From: Bradyrhizobium sp. AZCC 1610
GTDB taxonomy: Bacteria > Pseudomonadota > Alphaproteobacteria > Rhizobiales > Xanthobacteraceae
Assembly: GCF_036924515.1 (NCBI RefSeq)
Contig: NZ_JAZHRR010000001.1
Coordinates: forward strand, 4,187,001 to 4,251,000
Length of the DNA: 64,000 nt
Reading direction: 5' to 3'
Part shown: positions 7,382 to 15,514 of the stretch, one piece after another
How positions within the stretch are numbered: the first letter of the stretch is position 1
Layout of the letters: each line of letters opens with the position of its first letter
Notes under the pieces: model-generated
Seen by the model: the letters and a program-made list of their open reading frames with translations, nothing else
Database searches by the model: none
What the model was told of the DNA's origin: nothing
Made by a program: the position numbers and the translations under genes

Positions 7382-8679
7382 CCGACCAGCACGGCGATGC
7401 GGTGCATGGCGTTGCCGCCATAGCCTTGCGGATTCCAGAAGCCGGCCTGATGCGGCTGCATCGCGCCTTTTGAATCGGTAGCCCGCGCCCAGATCTCGAA
7501 ATAGCCGTCGGTCGGCAGTTTGATGGTCGCGGTCCAGCGCTGCCAGTCATATTTGTTCTTCGGCTTTTCCAGCGTGGTCCGCTGCCAGCTCGCGCCGAAA
7601 TCGGTCGAGATATCCACCTGCTTGACGGTGAGATCGCCGGCCCAGGAAGCGCCGCGCAGTTTCAGCTCCTTGGTGCCGGCAGCGAACTTGGCGCCGTTCG
7701 CAGGATTGGTGATGATGGAGCGCACCGGCATCGATTCCAGAATGCGGAAATTCGCCGGATCGGCCTTGCCGCCGGGCACCATCGGCTTGATCGCGAGTCG
7801 ATAGGAAAATTCCGTCATGCCGGGGCCGTCATGCTCGCGGTCGCGGATGGTGATGCGCGTCAGCCATTTCTGCGACGCCGAGCCGGCCCAGCCCGGCACG
7901 ACCAGGCGCACCGGCCCGCCATGGATGTTCGGCAGCGGCTGGCCGTTCATGGCCCACACGATCATCGTGTTCGGGTCCATCGCTTTTTCGATGCGCACGC
8001 CGCGCGAGATGCTCGGCTTGCTCGGATCACCCGACAGATGCAGATCGGCCGCATAATGCGCGGTGTATTTCGCGCTGGGCTTGAGGCCGGCCTTCTTCAG
8101 CAGATCGGCGAGCGGCACGCCGGTCCATTCGGCGCAGCCCGCCCCGCCATTGGTCCACTGGTTGCCGCGTGCCGGCGGCGAGAACGCCGCACGGCCGTTG
8201 CCGCCGCATTCCAGCACCATGCGCCGCGTCACCGCCTTGTACTTCGACTTCAACTCGCCGAGCGTGATCTCGATCTTGTTGTTGACCTCGCCATCGATGG
8301 TGATCTTCCAGGCGTCGGGATCTTTCGTCTCTTCCGGGATCTGCCCGTTGTTGCGGATGTAGAATTTCTCGATCGGCGTGGTGTCGTCATCGAGCAGACT
8401 TTCCGGCGTCTCGGCGACCAGCGGCTTTTCGCCGAGCACGACGAGGCCTTCGTTCTTGCCGGGGAATTTCAGATGCTGCGGGCCCTTGGCCGGCGCGGGC
8501 GCAGCAGGCGGAGCAGCCTGCGCGTGGGCCTGGGGAATGCCGGCGCCGTCGCGCGACAGCGGCAGGACGCCGCCCATGACTACGCCTATCGCCGCCAGAC
8601 CTGAACTGCCTAGAAATCTGCGCCGGCTGGTACTGAAATTGTTGCCGTCGGCCGCATTGGGCCTGGTTCCCCGGTCCAT
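7378..8679 (-). CDS. Sulfite dehydrogenase-like molybdenum oxidoreductase (SorA/SoxC type)
   Basis: A 433-residue periplasmic enzyme of the sulfite oxidase family. A Tat signal (STSRRRFLGSSG) marks export of a folded, cofactor-loaded protein. The Mo-cofactor domain carries KFYIRNNG near residue 107 and the VLECGGNGR motif near residue 155, whose Cys is the Mo ligand; NGGAGCAEWTGVPL follows. The C-terminal dimerisation domain (EIWARATDSKGAMQP...) ends WNPQGYGGNAMHR, as in the family. With the coupled cytochrome gene it should oxidise sulfite to sulfate, detoxifying sulfite from organosulfur breakdown or serving lithotrophy. No other sox genes are near, which favours SorA over SoxC. Confidence 0.88.
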   Translation of the reverse strand: MDRGTRPNAADGNNFSTSRRRFLGSSGLAAIGVVMGGVLPLSRDGAGIPQAHAQAAPPAAPAPAKGPQHLKFPGKNEGLVVLGEKPLVAETPESLLDDDTTPIEKFYIRNNGQIPEETKDPDAWKITIDGEVNNKIEITLGELKSKYKAVTRRMVLECGGNGRAAFSPPARGNQWTNGGAGCAEWTGVPLADLLKKAGLKPSAKYTAHYAADLHLSGDPSKPSISRGVRIEKAMDPNTMIVWAMNGQPLPNIHGGPVRLVVPGWAGSASQKWLTRITIRDREHDGPGMTEFSYRLAIKPMVPGGKADPANFRILESMPVRSIITNPANGAKFAAGTKELKLRGASWAGDLTVKQVDISTDFGASWQRTTLEKPKNKYDWQRWTATIKLPTDGYFEIWARATDSKGAMQPHQAGFWNPQGYGGNAMHRIAVLVG

Positions 8680-8975
8680 GACATCCCTCCCTTGTTGCCC
8701 GCGCCCGGGCCTTCTTGGCCGGGCTTCCTATCGGAAACCCAACTGGACGGAGTATTTGCGTTTTGCGGCCGTGCCGCAAGACCGCCAGAGGCCGCAACCG
8801 CGACCGCGCCGACAGGCGGCCGACGCGGGACTTGCGGCGGCGCAGCGAACCGCCGGCAAACGAAAGCCGCAACCGCTGCGGCATCCCCCCGCACCGTCCA
8901 ACGTGGCCTGTTCGGTCGCCGCGTTCTGGATTAGATTAACTGGCATGTGAAAGGGAACCAACAGGGGACCTGCCC

Positions 8976-9293
8976 ATGACGAATATCGAAGAAACCCCAC
9001 GCAAGCTCACTTTGAAAGCAGGCTCGACAACGCTGACGCTCGACAAGGAGTTCGGCAAGGCAACGCTGCAGCAAAAAATGCTGCTGTGGAAGAAAAAGCC
9101 TGTCGAGTTCGAGCTTGCCGACATCGACGATATCGCGGTGAAGTCGGAGGTGGACGGCCTTTCAGGCGCGCCGATCCATCACAGCGTCTTGCACCGGCGT
9201 AGTGGCGAGATCACCGTCCTGACGACCGAGGAAGCCAACGACGCCGCCGAAACGGTCAAGAAGCTGCGTGGATTCGTTGGACTGCAGAGCTGA
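8976..9293 (+). CDS. Hypothetical cytoplasmic protein
   Basis: A 105-residue protein without signal peptide or membrane segment. It starts at the ATG at 8976. Composition is that of a real gene: MTNIEETPRKLTLKAGSTTL, alternating beta strands (TLTLDKEFGKATL, KKPVEFELADIDDIAVK) and a C-terminal helix (EEANDAAETVKKLRGF). The beta-rich core with a final helix is reminiscent of PH-like or YcxB-type small domains, but I cannot assign a family. It stands alone; the 296 bp upstream, back to the sulfite dehydrogenase gene, hold nothing I can support as a gene. Confidence 0.6.
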   Translation: MTNIEETPRKLTLKAGSTTLTLDKEFGKATLQQKMLLWKKKPVEFELADIDDIAVKSEVDGLSGAPIHHSVLHRRSGEITVLTTEEANDAAETVKKLRGFVGLQS

Positions 9294-9305
9294 GAAGCAA
9301 AGCGG

Positions 9306-9375
9306 TTACCGCGCGGCTTCCGCTCTCGTGCGCTCGGCGCGCATCGCGAGCCCGACGACATTCAACTCGGCGCGG
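9306..9375 (-). pseudogene. Remnant matching the 3' end of the DUF2000 gene
   Basis: On the minus strand this piece encodes RAELNVVGLAMRAERTRAEAAR and a stop at 9306. The start of that string matches RAELNLVGLAMRAER in the intact DUF2000 gene at 10822-11232. At DNA level, 9329-9375 and 10866-10912 agree at about 40 of 47 bases, including 22 identical in a row. No longer DUF2000-like frame continues beyond it. It is either the end of a decayed paralogue or a duplicated 3' end. Confidence 0.55.
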
Positions 9376-9376
9376 G

Positions 9377-9722
9377 AAAGCCGGAAGTCGGCTTCGCCCC
9401 TTACCCATGCCGTCGCGGTTCAGTCCGGCGAATTTCCGATCGGCAAAGCCCTGCACGGTCGCGACGCTGAGCGAACGCCTTTTGTAGTGACACTTCCGGA
9501 AACAGCGTAGTTTTTCAATGCCCTGAGGTAAAGACACTCGTCGATAAAGTCCCGAATGGCCTCGGGAGCGATGACCCGCTGATCAACCCGAACCGGGTTT
9601 GGGCGCTATATTGACAGATCAAATCATCTGCGTGACGGCGAGCTCAACCCAGCAGCCTAATCGCGAACTCGCATGAGACTGTTACAAGGCACAAATGGGG
9701 GCCTCGATGAGGAGGAACTTCC
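9377..9722. other. Intergenic stretch without recognisable gene
   Basis: About 350 bp between the DUF2000 remnant and the metallo-hydrolase gene. Short frames exist on both strands, but none has a good start or protein-like composition. The GAGGAGG at about 9709-9715 is the ribosome site of the next gene. No terminator or operator is evident. Confidence 0.5.
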
Positions 9723-10772
9723 ATGGCACTTCGCACAACGTTGTTTCTTGCTGCCGCACTTGCCGGCGCCGCCGCCTTGGTTGCGCCGACGCGTATCGCG
9801 GCAGCTGAACCCACCGGCCAGATCACGATCCTCTACGACGCTTTCGGCGCCGATGCGGCGATGAAGAAGGATTGGGGCTTCTCAGCGCTCGTGGAAATCT
9901 CCGGCAAACGAATCCTGTTCGACACAGGCAACGACCCGGACATCTTCGCAGCTAACATCAAGGCGAAGAACATCGACCTCACCAGCATCGACTTCGTGGT
10001 GCTGTCGCACCGCCACTCCGATCACATGGCCGGCCTGAACCATGTTTTGAGCGTGAATCCGACGGTGAAGATCTACGCACCCCGGGAAGGATTCGGAATC
10101 TATGGCTCGTCGCTGCCGTCGAGTTTCTACCGAAAGGACCAATCCTTGCCGGCCGAGATGCGCTACTACGACGGCAAGCCGCCGGAAGTCATGAAATTCG
10201 GCACCGCCTGGCAGGGCGCCAACATCGAGCTTATCGACAAGACAACGGAAATCGCCTCAGGCATTACGTTGCTCGCACTCGTGTCCGACACCCCCGGCAC
10301 GAAGGAACTCAAGGAGTTGTCCCTGGCCATCAACACCTCGGACGGCATCGTGCTCGTGGTCGGCTGCGCGCACCCTGGGATCGAAAAGATTGTCGAGGCG
10401 GCGACAGCGATCAATCCCAGAATTCGCTTGATCGCCGGCGGTTTCCACCTCGTCGTCGCATCGGACGAGATCATTGCCAAGGCCGTGGCAGCGCTCAAGG
10501 AAACGTTCAAGGTAGAGAACATCGCCCCGGGCCACTGCACCGGTGAGCCGACATTTGCAGCGTTGAAGCAGGCCTACGGCGATCGATACCTTTATGCGGG
10601 TGTTGGCACCTCGCTGCCGTTGGGACCAGGCATCGGCTCTGTTGGGCGACGTGGCGAGGGACCGGCGCTCCAGGAGGATGATCTGGCCATCTATCGGAAG
10701 CTGGCCCAGCGGGAAGACCCGTTCGGCATTCTAAGGGCACGGAATTTACGAGCAGGGCTTTCGCACCTGTGA
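9723..10772 (+). CDS. Secreted metallo-beta-lactamase-fold hydrolase
   Basis: A 349-residue protein with a signal peptide (MALRTTLFLAAALAGAAALV...). The ATG at 9723 has GAGGAGG just upstream. The MBL zinc motif is intact as SHRHSDHMAG (HxHxDH) near residue 98. Further ligands are likely the His in VVGCAHPG and the His in IAPGHCTGEP. The order resembles the group containing dihydropterin-methyl-aminobenzene phosphate synthase-like proteins. After GVGTSLPLGPG, where related proteins usually end, a further 47 residues follow that look less protein-like, so the last part could be a read-through tail. The substrate is unknown. The gene lies between the DUF2000 remnant and the intact DUF2000 gene, convergent to the latter. 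Confidence 0.82.
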   Translation: MALRTTLFLAAALAGAAALVAPTRIAAAEPTGQITILYDAFGADAAMKKDWGFSALVEISGKRILFDTGNDPDIFAANIKAKNIDLTSIDFVVLSHRHSDHMAGLNHVLSVNPTVKIYAPREGFGIYGSSLPSSFYRKDQSLPAEMRYYDGKPPEVMKFGTAWQGANIELIDKTTEIASGITLLALVSDTPGTKELKELSLAINTSDGIVLVVGCAHPGIEKIVEAATAINPRIRLIAGGFHLVVASDEIIAKAVAALKETFKVENIAPGHCTGEPTFAALKQAYGDRYLYAGVGTSLPLGPGIGSVGRRGEGPALQEDDLAIYRKLAQREDPFGILRARNLRAGLSHL

Positions 10773-10821
10773 AGGCATTAGCCGCGTGAGGGCCTCGCTC
10801 TGAAATTTATCGGTCCACGCG

Positions 10822-11232
10822 CTAGCTGTGAAACTTCAGCCCGTCGACGATCTTGTCGATCACCTTGCGCTCGGCGCGCATCGCGAGTCCAACCAGATTG
10901 AGTTCGGCGCGGATCACGGTGCTGACCACCTCGCGGTTGGCGGCGTCATGCGTGGTCCTGAACATGTCCTCGGTATAGACGGCGGGCGTGACGTTGCGCG
11001 CCAGCGCCCGTTCGAGCGCGCGGGACAGCGCCGGGCGGTCGGCGCCGTAGATCAGGATCGGCTGGCCGATCAGCGAGAGATATTTCGTGCCCGATGCGTC
11101 ACCGTAGGGCTCGCCGATGCATTCGGGAAAGGCCGCGGCAATGCCGCCGGCGAGGAATGAGGCGACGTTGAGTTTTTGCCACGGTTCGAGGTCGGTCCGG
11201 ATGATGACCGCGATCTTGGTGTCGAACTGCAT
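10822..11232 (-). CDS. DUF2000 family protein
   Basis: A 136-residue cytoplasmic protein of the DUF2000 family, function unknown. I start it at the ATG at 11232 (GGGAG upstream; MQFDTKIAVIIRTDLEPWQ), because upstream codons of the longer frame run through an intergenic palindrome. Family marks are KIAVIIRTDLEPWQKLNV, FLAGGIAAAFP, and the later YTEDMFRTTHDAANRE. The C-terminus IRAELNLVGLAMRAER is the part duplicated in degraded form at 9306-9375. It converges with the MBL-fold gene, 50 bp apart. Confidence 0.85.
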   Translation of the reverse strand: MQFDTKIAVIIRTDLEPWQKLNVASFLAGGIAAAFPECIGEPYGDASGTKYLSLIGQPILIYGADRPALSRALERALARNVTPAVYTEDMFRTTHDAANREVVSTVIRAELNLVGLAMRAERKVIDKIVDGLKFHS

Positions 11233-11245
11233 GATTACTCCCGAT

Positions 11246-11329
11246 GTCATTCCGGGGCGCGTGTCAGCGCGAGCTATGATGTGCAGTTGTACATCATAGT
11301 TCGCGTTTTCGACGCCCCCCAGGAATGAC
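11246..11329. repeat. Intergenic palindromic repeat
   Basis: A long imperfect inverted repeat. The outer arms are GTCATTCCGGGGCG and its near complement CCCCCCAGGAATGAC. The inner arms are perfect: CTATGATGT (11274-11282) and ACATCATAG (11291-11299). It fills the gap between the DUF4189 and DUF2000 genes. A solo half with the same opening (GTCACTCCGGGGCGCG) occurs at about 16731, between coxE and coxD. I recognise this type as a common Bradyrhizobium intergenic palindrome, from memory. Confidence 0.6.
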
Positions 11330-11339
11330 GATAGCAAAA

Positions 11340-11717
11340 TCACCCCTTGGCGTCGCAGGCCCAGGCGCGGATCACGCATTCCTTGCCGCCGAACTCGTAG
11401 CACTTCTTTGTCGCGGCGTTGAGCGAGCTCGAAATATTTGGCTTTACGGCATAGCCGTGGGGACCGCAGGGATTGGTCATGTCGACTGCAAGCGCGGCGC
11501 AGGCCCGATTCATGGTGAGCGCGGTACAGTTGCCCTTGCATTGTTTCAGCGCCGCGGCGCGGGCCGCTTCCTCGGCAGGATAGTCAAAGGCCTGGCCGTA
11601 GGCGCCGCACTTGCCGACGGCGAATGCGCCGGCCGCCCATGCCTTGCTGATGTAGCCCGAGACACTCAGTATCAGCGTCAGCGCAAGGATAAAGAGCGCG
11701 CGGCGTTGCGCCGCCAC
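11340..11717 (-). CDS. Secreted DUF4189 protein
   Basis: A 125-residue exported protein with a GTG start at 11717 and a signal peptide ending near AWAA. The mature part has the DUF4189 pattern: GAFAVGKCGAYGQAFDYP at its beginning, A-rich helix ARAAALKQCKGNC, and six or more Cys spaced for disulfides (GKC, QCKGNC, RACA, NPC, KKCYEFGGKEC, WAC). Family function is unknown; members are small periplasmic or secreted disulfide-rich proteins. It lies upstream of DUF2000 on the same strand, separated by the palindrome at 11246-11329. Confidence 0.8.
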   Translation of the reverse strand: MAAQRRALFILALTLILSVSGYISKAWAAGAFAVGKCGAYGQAFDYPAEEAARAAALKQCKGNCTALTMNRACAALAVDMTNPCGPHGYAVKPNISSSLNAATKKCYEFGGKECVIRAWACDAKG

Positions 11718-11936
11718 AGTCGAAAACGATCAAAAGCCCCTCCCCCGAGGTAACCTGCAGAATCTAGCCAGGGTGAGTTTCCAGTTGGTGAACGGGGGTT
11801 GAAATTTAGGGCAAAGCCACTCTTGTCGCCGTACCGGCCGTTACCGAGAAGCCCCGTATGCGGTAGACTTGACCTGATCGACATCGATTTGCAGGGTCTC
11901 CGCAATACAGCGGAGACCTGAAAAAAATGAGTCCTG

Positions 11937-12227
11937 ATGGTCATGAAATATTTGTCACTGGCGGCATTCGCCATCTTGCTGACGACCGCTACTTGCCATG
12001 CTGAAGGACAAAGCAGCCTCTTTCGCGGGCTCTACCCGTGTTCGGACCGAGGACCGTCTTCAGTTTGCGTCTATGGCACAATTCCAAAAGGAAAGCAGGT
12101 GACGGTGCTGGCCAAGGGCTGGAAGAGTTCAGCCGTTCAAAAAGAAAACTTCTCAATCGAGCGTAATGAATTCCAAACCGGCATTAAGACAGGAACGCGG
12201 CTGCAACTCGCCACCCCGCCTCCATGA
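11937..12227 (+). CDS. Small secreted protein, unknown function
   Basis: A 96-residue protein; the start may be the ATG at 11937 or the one at 11943 (MKYLSLAAFAILLTTATCHAEG), and both keep the signal peptide. The mature part includes a Cys pair (YPCSDRGPSSVCVYG) and a beta-rich segment KGKQVTVLAKGWKSS. I do not recognise a family. Base composition is visibly less GC-rich than the surroundings. A hairpin (11895-11902 with 11911-11918) lies just upstream. The end overlaps the next gene by 4 bp (ATGA), so the two form a coupled pair. Confidence 0.55.
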   Translation: MVMKYLSLAAFAILLTTATCHAEGQSSLFRGLYPCSDRGPSSVCVYGTIPKGKQVTVLAKGWKSSAVQKENFSIERNEFQTGIKTGTRLQLATPPP

Positions 12228-12721
12228 TTGCCATTTTGGCTGCCCCGCAGACAGTCAATGAACTTCCGCTCGAAGAGATTCAGGACGAAGCGCTTATTGA
12301 ACGGATAGGCCGATATATCAAGAATACAAATGCGCTGAACCTCGCGCCGGATATGCGGATACTGAAGACGCGCTTGCTCAGGTTGTCACCAACCATCTTG
12401 TTCTCTGAGACATTCCTGGCGCCGCCTCATGAGGATCCAGCCGTCTGGGAAAAACTATTATCGGCTGGCTGCGGCGTTTGCGAAAACGTCCCAATACTGG
12501 TTGGCCAAACGCTCGAGGATCTTTTCAAAGAGATTCGCTCTCCCACAGTTAATGTGGAGAGCACCTGCGGCGGTATCGAATTCGCGTTTGCACTTTCCGG
12601 CCGCACCTATGTTGTTAGCCACGCAGAGGCTTGCGAAAGCGATTCCTTTTCAGCAGCCTTGGTTCACGATCTTTCGGGAGACAAACCGAAATTGGTTTTT
12701 GAGCTGAGCGGCGGACTCTGA
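12224..12721 (+). CDS. Hypothetical protein, coupled to the preceding gene
   Basis: A 165-residue protein with no match I recognise. It starts at the ATG overlapping the previous stop. There is no clear signal peptide, although the first residues MIAILAAPQ are hydrophobic; it could be the second half of a protein broken by a frameshift at the overlap. Visible content: acidic helices (LPLEEIQDEALIERIGRYI), Cys pairs (GCGVCENV, STCGG, EACESD) and a beta-rich end (KPKLVFELSGGL). Lower GC than neighbours and unusual codons suggest recent transfer of both genes. The stop is followed by the inverted repeat at 12737. Confidence 0.55.
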   Translation: MIAILAAPQTVNELPLEEIQDEALIERIGRYIKNTNALNLAPDMRILKTRLLRLSPTILFSETFLAPPHEDPAVWEKLLSAGCGVCENVPILVGQTLEDLFKEIRSPTVNVESTCGGIEFAFALSGRTYVVSHAEACESDSFSAALVHDLSGDKPKLVFELSGGL

Positions 12722-12736
12722 CGTAAAACACCGTTG

Positions 12737-12863
12737 CGTAGGATGGGCAAAGCCGCCGGGTCGCGCAAATGCTCGCCCGATGACAGGCTCCGCGTGCCCA
12801 CCATGAATCGGCGAACTGGAGAGATGGTGGGCACGGCGCAAGTGCGCCTTTGCCCACCCTACG
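12737..12863. repeat. Nested inverted repeat overlapping a stop codon
   Basis: The outer arms are 12737-12752 (CGTAGGATGGGCAAAG) and 12848-12863 (CTTTGCCCACCCTACG), one mismatch in 16. The inner arms 12794-12804 and 12824-12834 (GTGCCCACCAT / ATGGTGGGCAC) are perfect. The right outer arm covers the stop codon (12859-12861) of the molybdenum-cofactor gene. The wording is that of a dispersed palindrome I recall from Bradyrhizobium. Confidence 0.6.
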
Positions 12864-14463
12864 ATCCTCGTGCCGCCTCAAGCGCCTGCGGCGTATCGAT
12901 ATCGAGAAACGCGCTCTGGCCGTCGACCGGGACTTCGGCCACGGCCTCGTTATGCTTGGCGATCAGATGGCGGGCGCCGACGTCGCCGTCGAGCGTCATC
13001 AACTCCTTGAAGAAACGGCGCGACCACAGCACGGGATTGCCGCGACGGCCGTCGCTGACGGGGACGGCGATCAGATGGCCGCGGTCCGGCGCAAACGTTT
13101 CGATCAACTGGTCGATCAGTTTTGCTGATATCAGCGGCATGTCGCCGAGGCAGACGACGGCGCCGTCGGCGTTGTCGGGCACTGCCGCGATGCCGGCCTT
13201 GACGGAAGACGCGAGGCCACCGGCGAAATCCGGGTTGCGGACGAATTTCACGTTCAGCCCCGCCAACGCCTGCTCGACCAGTTCGGCCTGATGGCCGGTG
13301 ACGACGATAACGTCAGTCGTCTTGGAGGCCAGCGCCTGTTCGGCGACGATCCGCACCAGCTTCTTGCCGTCGATTTCGGCCAGCAGCTTGTTGGGGCCGC
13401 CCATCCGGGTCGAGCGCCCGGCCGCCAGAACGATGGCAGTGACGTTTCGATTGGCTTCGAGGTCGGCCACGGTGCGCGGCTGCGGCCGCGTGACGATTTC
13501 CATCAGGAGACCGCCGACGCCCATGCCGGTCAGCTCGGCGCGCGTGACCTTTAGCCCGGCGAGAAGCCGCATCAGCACCCAGTCAAAACCGTTTTCCACC
13601 GGCGAGCGCGCGCAGCCCGGCGCGCCCAATACCGGCACGCCGCCGGCGCTGCCGATCAACAAGAGATTGCCGGGATCGACCGGCATGCCGAAATGCTCGA
13701 TCCTGCCGCCGATTTCGGTGATCGCGGCCGGGATCACATCGCGGCGGTCAGCGATCGCGGAGGCCCCGAACACGATCACGAGTTCGGCGCCGAGGCCGAG
13801 CAATTCCTTGATCGAGGATGCCAGATCAGCCTCGTCATGCGGCACGCGGCGCTCGGCGATGATGCCGGCACCGGCCGGCGCCAGCCGTTCCGCCGTCACG
13901 CGCAAGGTCTTGTCGATCACCTTTGGCGAAAGCCCGGGCAGCAGGGTCGAGACCACCCCGACCTTCTTGATGGTGTAGGGCGCAATCCGCAGCGCGCCTT
14001 TGCCGGCAACGTCAACCGCGGCATCGCGCAGCTTCGCTTCGACGCCGAACGGAATGAGTTTTACCGTCGCGATCATCTCGCCTTCGACCACCGGCTTGAA
14101 GGCAGAGAGCGTCGCAAAGGTGATGGCTTCATCGACGCCGTTGATGCGGTCGACCGCGGCGCGATCCACCACCAGCACGCCGGCCCTCGCTGCGAACAGG
14201 TTGGCGCGGCCGGTGAAGGCGCGCTCGACATTGACGCCCTCGCCTGCCACCGCCTGCGCGATGCTAGCGGCGGCTTCGTCTTCGGAGACGTCACCCTCCT
14301 CCAGTCGCACCACGACGATTTCCGCAACACCGGCCTTGTTCAGCGCCTCGACTTCGGCAGGCCCGATCGTGGTGCCCTTCTTCAGCACCAGCGAACCCTG
14401 CCGCAGCGTATGGACGGTAACGCCGCCAATCGCGTCTTCCGGACTGGCGGGACCGAACTTCAT
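12859..14463 (-). CDS. MoeA-like / MocA-type molybdenum cofactor cytidylyltransferase fusion
   Basis: A 534-residue two-domain protein. Residues about 1-335 are molybdopterin-binding (MoeA/MogA-like: GVTVHTLRQGS at the start, ELVIVFGASAIADRRD and GGRIEHFGMPVDPGN as the binding region). Residues about 340-534 are a nucleotidyltransferase of the MocA/MobA type, with the signature IVLAAGRSTRMGGPNKLL and the later VCLGDMPLIS and GRRGNPVLWSR. MocA adds CMP to the cofactor to make molybdopterin cytosine dinucleotide, the form used by CO dehydrogenase and related xanthine-oxidase-family enzymes. It is the last gene of the cox operon; its ATG overlaps the stop of the XdhC-C gene by 4 bp. Confidence 0.88.
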   Translation of the reverse strand: MKFGPASPEDAIGGVTVHTLRQGSLVLKKGTTIGPAEVEALNKAGVAEIVVVRLEEGDVSEDEAAASIAQAVAGEGVNVERAFTGRANLFAARAGVLVVDRAAVDRINGVDEAITFATLSAFKPVVEGEMIATVKLIPFGVEAKLRDAAVDVAGKGALRIAPYTIKKVGVVSTLLPGLSPKVIDKTLRVTAERLAPAGAGIIAERRVPHDEADLASSIKELLGLGAELVIVFGASAIADRRDVIPAAITEIGGRIEHFGMPVDPGNLLLIGSAGGVPVLGAPGCARSPVENGFDWVLMRLLAGLKVTRAELTGMGVGGLLMEIVTRPQPRTVADLEANRNVTAIVLAAGRSTRMGGPNKLLAEIDGKKLVRIVAEQALASKTTDVIVVTGHQAELVEQALAGLNVKFVRNPDFAGGLASSVKAGIAAVPDNADGAVVCLGDMPLISAKLIDQLIETFAPDRGHLIAVPVSDGRRGNPVLWSRRFFKELMTLDGDVGARHLIAKHNEAVAEVPVDGQSAFLDIDTPQALEAARGS

Positions 14464-15176
14464 GCCGCCTGCACCTTCGCGGTTTGCTGCTCGCCTTCCT
14501 TGGGCAGCCGCAGTTCGGCGGTGATCTCGGCCATGATCGCGACCGCGATCTCCGACGGCGATACCGCGCCGATGGAAAGACCGATCGGCGCATGGATACG
14601 CGCGATATCGGCGTCCGATCCGCCCTGCGCCTTCAAGCGTTCGGCTCGCTTGGCATGCGTCTTTCGCGAGCCCAGCGCGCCGATATAGAAGCAGCCGCGC
14701 TCGAAGGCGTGCAGCAGCGCCGGATCGTCGATCTTGGGATCATGCGTGAGGGCAACGAACGCCGTGTAATGATCGATGTTGAGCGGCGGCAGCGCGACGT
14801 CGGGCCATTCGGCGATCAGCGGCACGTCTGGAAAGCGTTCGGGGCTTGCGAACGCCGTGCGCGGATCGACAACCGTCACGTCGTAATCAAGCGAGCGTGC
14901 CAGCGGCGCCAGCGCCTGGCTGATATGGACCGCTCCGACGATGACGAGCCGTGCGGTCGGCGCGTAGACATTGAGAAACAGTTTCTTGCCGCCGGACTCG
15001 ATCATGCCGCTCTTGCCCATGCGGAGCTGCTTTGAAAGTTCGGCGCCCAGCGGATCGGTGGCGATGTCCTTGGCTTTCACCAGCCGCTGCTCGCCATTGG
15101 CAGTATCGGTGATCACGATCACCGGGCGGCGCGCGGCGCGCTCGGTGTTCACTTGTGTCAGGGTTTCGAGTTTCAC
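14460..15176 (-). CDS. XdhC-family Mo-enzyme maturation protein, C-terminal (Rossmann) domain type
   Basis: A 238-residue cytoplasmic protein with a GTG start at 15176 that overlaps the previous stop (GTGA). The core is the XdhC C-terminal Rossmann domain: ARLVIVGAVHISQALAPLA (nucleotide-binding glycine region), then VTVVDPRTAFASPERFP and FVALTHDPKIDDPAL, and the closing YIGALGSRKTHAKRAERL. XdhC-type proteins bind the molybdenum cofactor and help insert the sulfido ligand into xanthine-oxidase-family enzymes. Here the XdhC fold is split in two genes; the small N-terminal partner is just upstream. Confidence 0.9.
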   Translation of the reverse strand: MKLETLTQVNTERAARRPVIVITDTANGEQRLVKAKDIATDPLGAELSKQLRMGKSGMIESGGKKLFLNVYAPTARLVIVGAVHISQALAPLARSLDYDVTVVDPRTAFASPERFPDVPLIAEWPDVALPPLNIDHYTAFVALTHDPKIDDPALLHAFERGCFYIGALGSRKTHAKRAERLKAQGGSDADIARIHAPIGLSIGAVSPSEIAVAIMAEITAELRLPKEGEQQTAKVQAA

Positions 15177-15502
15177 GACTGGCCCACCTTCTCGACGAAG
15201 ACGCGGATGGTGCCGCCGCAGGACAGGCCGACATTCCAGGCGGTCTCGTCGGCAACACCAAACTCGAGCATCCTGGGTTTGCCGCTGGCGATGACGTCCA
15301 GCGCCTCGGTGACGACGGCGCCCTCGACGCAGCCGCCGGAGACGGAGCCCAGAAACGTGCCGTCATCGTTGATGACGAGGCTCGAGCCTGCCGGCCTCGG
15401 CGCCGAGCCCCAGGTTTCGACGACGGTCGCCAGCGCCACGCCGTGGCCGGCCTTCTGCCAGTTCTCGGCGGCCTGCAGAATGTCTTCGTCGCGGTTGAGC
15501 AT
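15173..15502 (-). CDS. XdhC-family small protein, N-terminal domain type (CoxI-like)
   Basis: A 109-residue protein matching the XdhC/CoxI N-terminal domain. It starts at the ATG at 15502 (MLNRDEDILQAAENWQKAG). Marks of the family are VALATVVETWGSAPRPAGSS and GSVSGGCVEGAVV, the latter containing the conserved Cys, with LSCGGTIRVFVE near the end. It acts with the Rossmann-type partner whose start overlaps its stop. CoxI-type proteins are needed for maturation of Mo-containing hydroxylases. It is 12 bp after coxE. Confidence 0.9.
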   Translation of the reverse strand: MLNRDEDILQAAENWQKAGHGVALATVVETWGSAPRPAGSSLVINDDGTFLGSVSGGCVEGAVVTEALDVIASGKPRMLEFGVADETAWNVGLSCGGTIRVFVEKVGQS

Positions 15503-15514
15503 TTTGAAGCCCTT

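Noticed and set aside
11895..11918. Terminator before the low-GC gene pair
   Set aside because: The stem is followed by a run of A on the plus strand and has no downstream T-run in either direction.
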